Shown one piece after another: positions 62,723 to 64,000 of a stretch of 64,000 nucleotides of DNA (the first letter of the stretch is position 1; every line of letters begins with the position of its first letter). Below the pieces are notes generated by a model. The model searched no databases. It was not told the DNA's origin and saw nothing but the letters and a program-made list of their open reading frames with translations. The DNA is taken from positions 63,576,468-63,640,467 of the forward strand of contig NC_021675.1 in the NCBI RefSeq assembly GCF_000247815.1. The letters are read 5' to 3'. The translations under genes were made by a program, and so were the position numbers. Origin of the DNA: Ficedula albicollis (Eukaryota; Chordata; Aves; Passeriformes; Muscicapidae).

Positions 62723-64000
62723 GAGATTGTTGTCCATTCAATTAATTTCAAATTGAGTTTGCACCATAGCCTTAGCATACTTTAGACAAAGTATCGCAGT
62801 TTTCCTAATCTGTTGTTTTTATTACTCATGATAAATATTGTTTAGATAAATTTTAGGATTCAGCCTCATCCTTTTTAGGATTCAGGCTTTTACTTCAATG
62901 TTTGGATATTTATTAATAATTTGTTTTTCTGTAGAGTTTATTCTTCAAATAAGATTTGTTTCATAACATTACTGCTTTACAAATTCTGTCTCTATGCTTG
63001 GGGAATATGAGATTGTCCTTGAAATCTATTAATTATTCAGAAGTTGAAGTCAAGCACAAAACTTTTAAGAGTTGTTCAGTATGTTTCAGCATTAGACATC
63101 AAATTATCACCATAATATGATTTAAATTCTAGAACTGTATGATTGTAAAGACTTTGCAGCATTTAAAATTTGTATAATTAAATAATTTTACTTTGCACTT
63201 TCAGCCATTAAACTATTAAACATTGTTTTCTTATGTTGCTTATTAATCACACTTAACCTGTCAGCTGACATGAGTCAGTAGTTTCTAAAAATTGATTCTT
63301 ATAAAATTGGCATTGATCATGTAAGCAAAGTCAGAACGTTCTGCATATAAATTGGGGTCAGCTTTTTGGCAGGGGGATCCAGCCTGCATGGCTGTGACAT
63401 GGTGCCAGGTCCTGTGAGCAGGGGCCCTGATCCCACCTCTCCAGAGAGGAGGTTGCACAAGTTTCTTTCTGCTTTTTGCTATTTTCAAGCCCTCTGTGTT
63501 TGCAGTGGCATTGAATAAGTGTGAAGTGTTCTACTGTCTCATCTCTTTCACTGCTCTTGAAGATGTACTGGTTTTGGGAGGCCTCTACTAACTAAGCCCT
63601 GTTTCTCTAAGGCTACATTGCTAACCTTCCTCCTATATGGAGGAAATAATCATTTTTTTGTACATTCCCAGCTGATTTTCACCTTGTGTGTTTGTCTTAG
63701 GATTCATACTTTACAATTAGATGGATGGTGTATTTTTTCAAGCCCTAAATAGCACTAGGAATACTCTTCAGCCTAACAAAAACCAAAAACATGCTTGAGA
63801 ACAAAAAGAACCTCAATCCACTTGTGTGAATTGACATCTGTTCAAATATGAAGCTACAGAAATGCAGAGGTCACCATACATATTTTCAAACACAGCCCTT
63901 CACAAATTACTGTCAGTCGCAGTTCCCCAGACATGTGCACTTTGTGTAGGTTGTCATACAAACAGACAAAGTTAATATTTTATTCTCCTTGTGTCAAAAT
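62723..64000. other. 3' flank of POLN, nothing recognised
   Basis: AT-rich to 63,350, then slightly GC-richer (63,350-63,480). In human, NAT8L lies 3' of POLN in convergent orientation; no NAT8L-like coding sequence is visible here, though distal 3' UTR could not be recognised. The 67-codon minus frame at 63285-63488 shows no family features. Confidence 0.6.

Noticed and set aside
1..64000. CRISPR arrays, operons, phage or plasmid genes
   Set aside because: None seen; repeat copies come in pairs without unique spacers, and the intron/exon layout and CR1 content are vertebrate.

Overview
The window is vertebrate nuclear DNA, almost certainly from a bird. It has long AT-rich introns and small exons with GT..AG borders. 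At least ten CR1 (chicken repeat 1) LINE fragments carry the characteristic avian 3' end, which reads on the reverse strand as a tcatagaatc...ttggaagggacct type block. No bacterial-type operons, CRISPR arrays or dense coding are present.

One gene is supported with confidence: the 3' two-thirds of the polymerase domain of DNA polymerase nu (POLN, family A), on the + strand. Ten exons were located by eye: 6759-6816, 8322-8399, 8907-9021, 27590-27672, 31837-31968, 34787-34897, 39067-39145, 49867-49934, 59020-59081 and 62062-62130. They join in one open frame of 855 nt (284 residues plus TAA) with consistent intron phases. Together they carry family-A motif A (exon 8907-9021), motif B/O-helix (27590-27672) and motif C with the H-D-E triad (49867-49934). 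The 5' part of the gene (N-terminal region and start of the polymerase domain) lies before the window. The 3' UTR ends at one of two AATAAA signals at 62688 or 62717.

The rest is intron plus about 1.3 kb of 3' flank. Introns hold CR1 fragments on both strands, a probable ERV-type LTR remnant (about 36,990-37,910), simple repeats, and a perfect 32-bp inverted repeat at 53592-53664. The most unusual signal is a series of about thirteen adjacent, near-identical direct duplications with units of 50 to 782 bp, all intronic. They are either real recent tandem duplications or, quite plausibly, assembly artefacts (both haplotypes or gap-fill sequence kept in series).

The last intron (59,900-61,720) contains several exon-like open stretches that could not be assigned to any family. 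No convincing new biological system was found.
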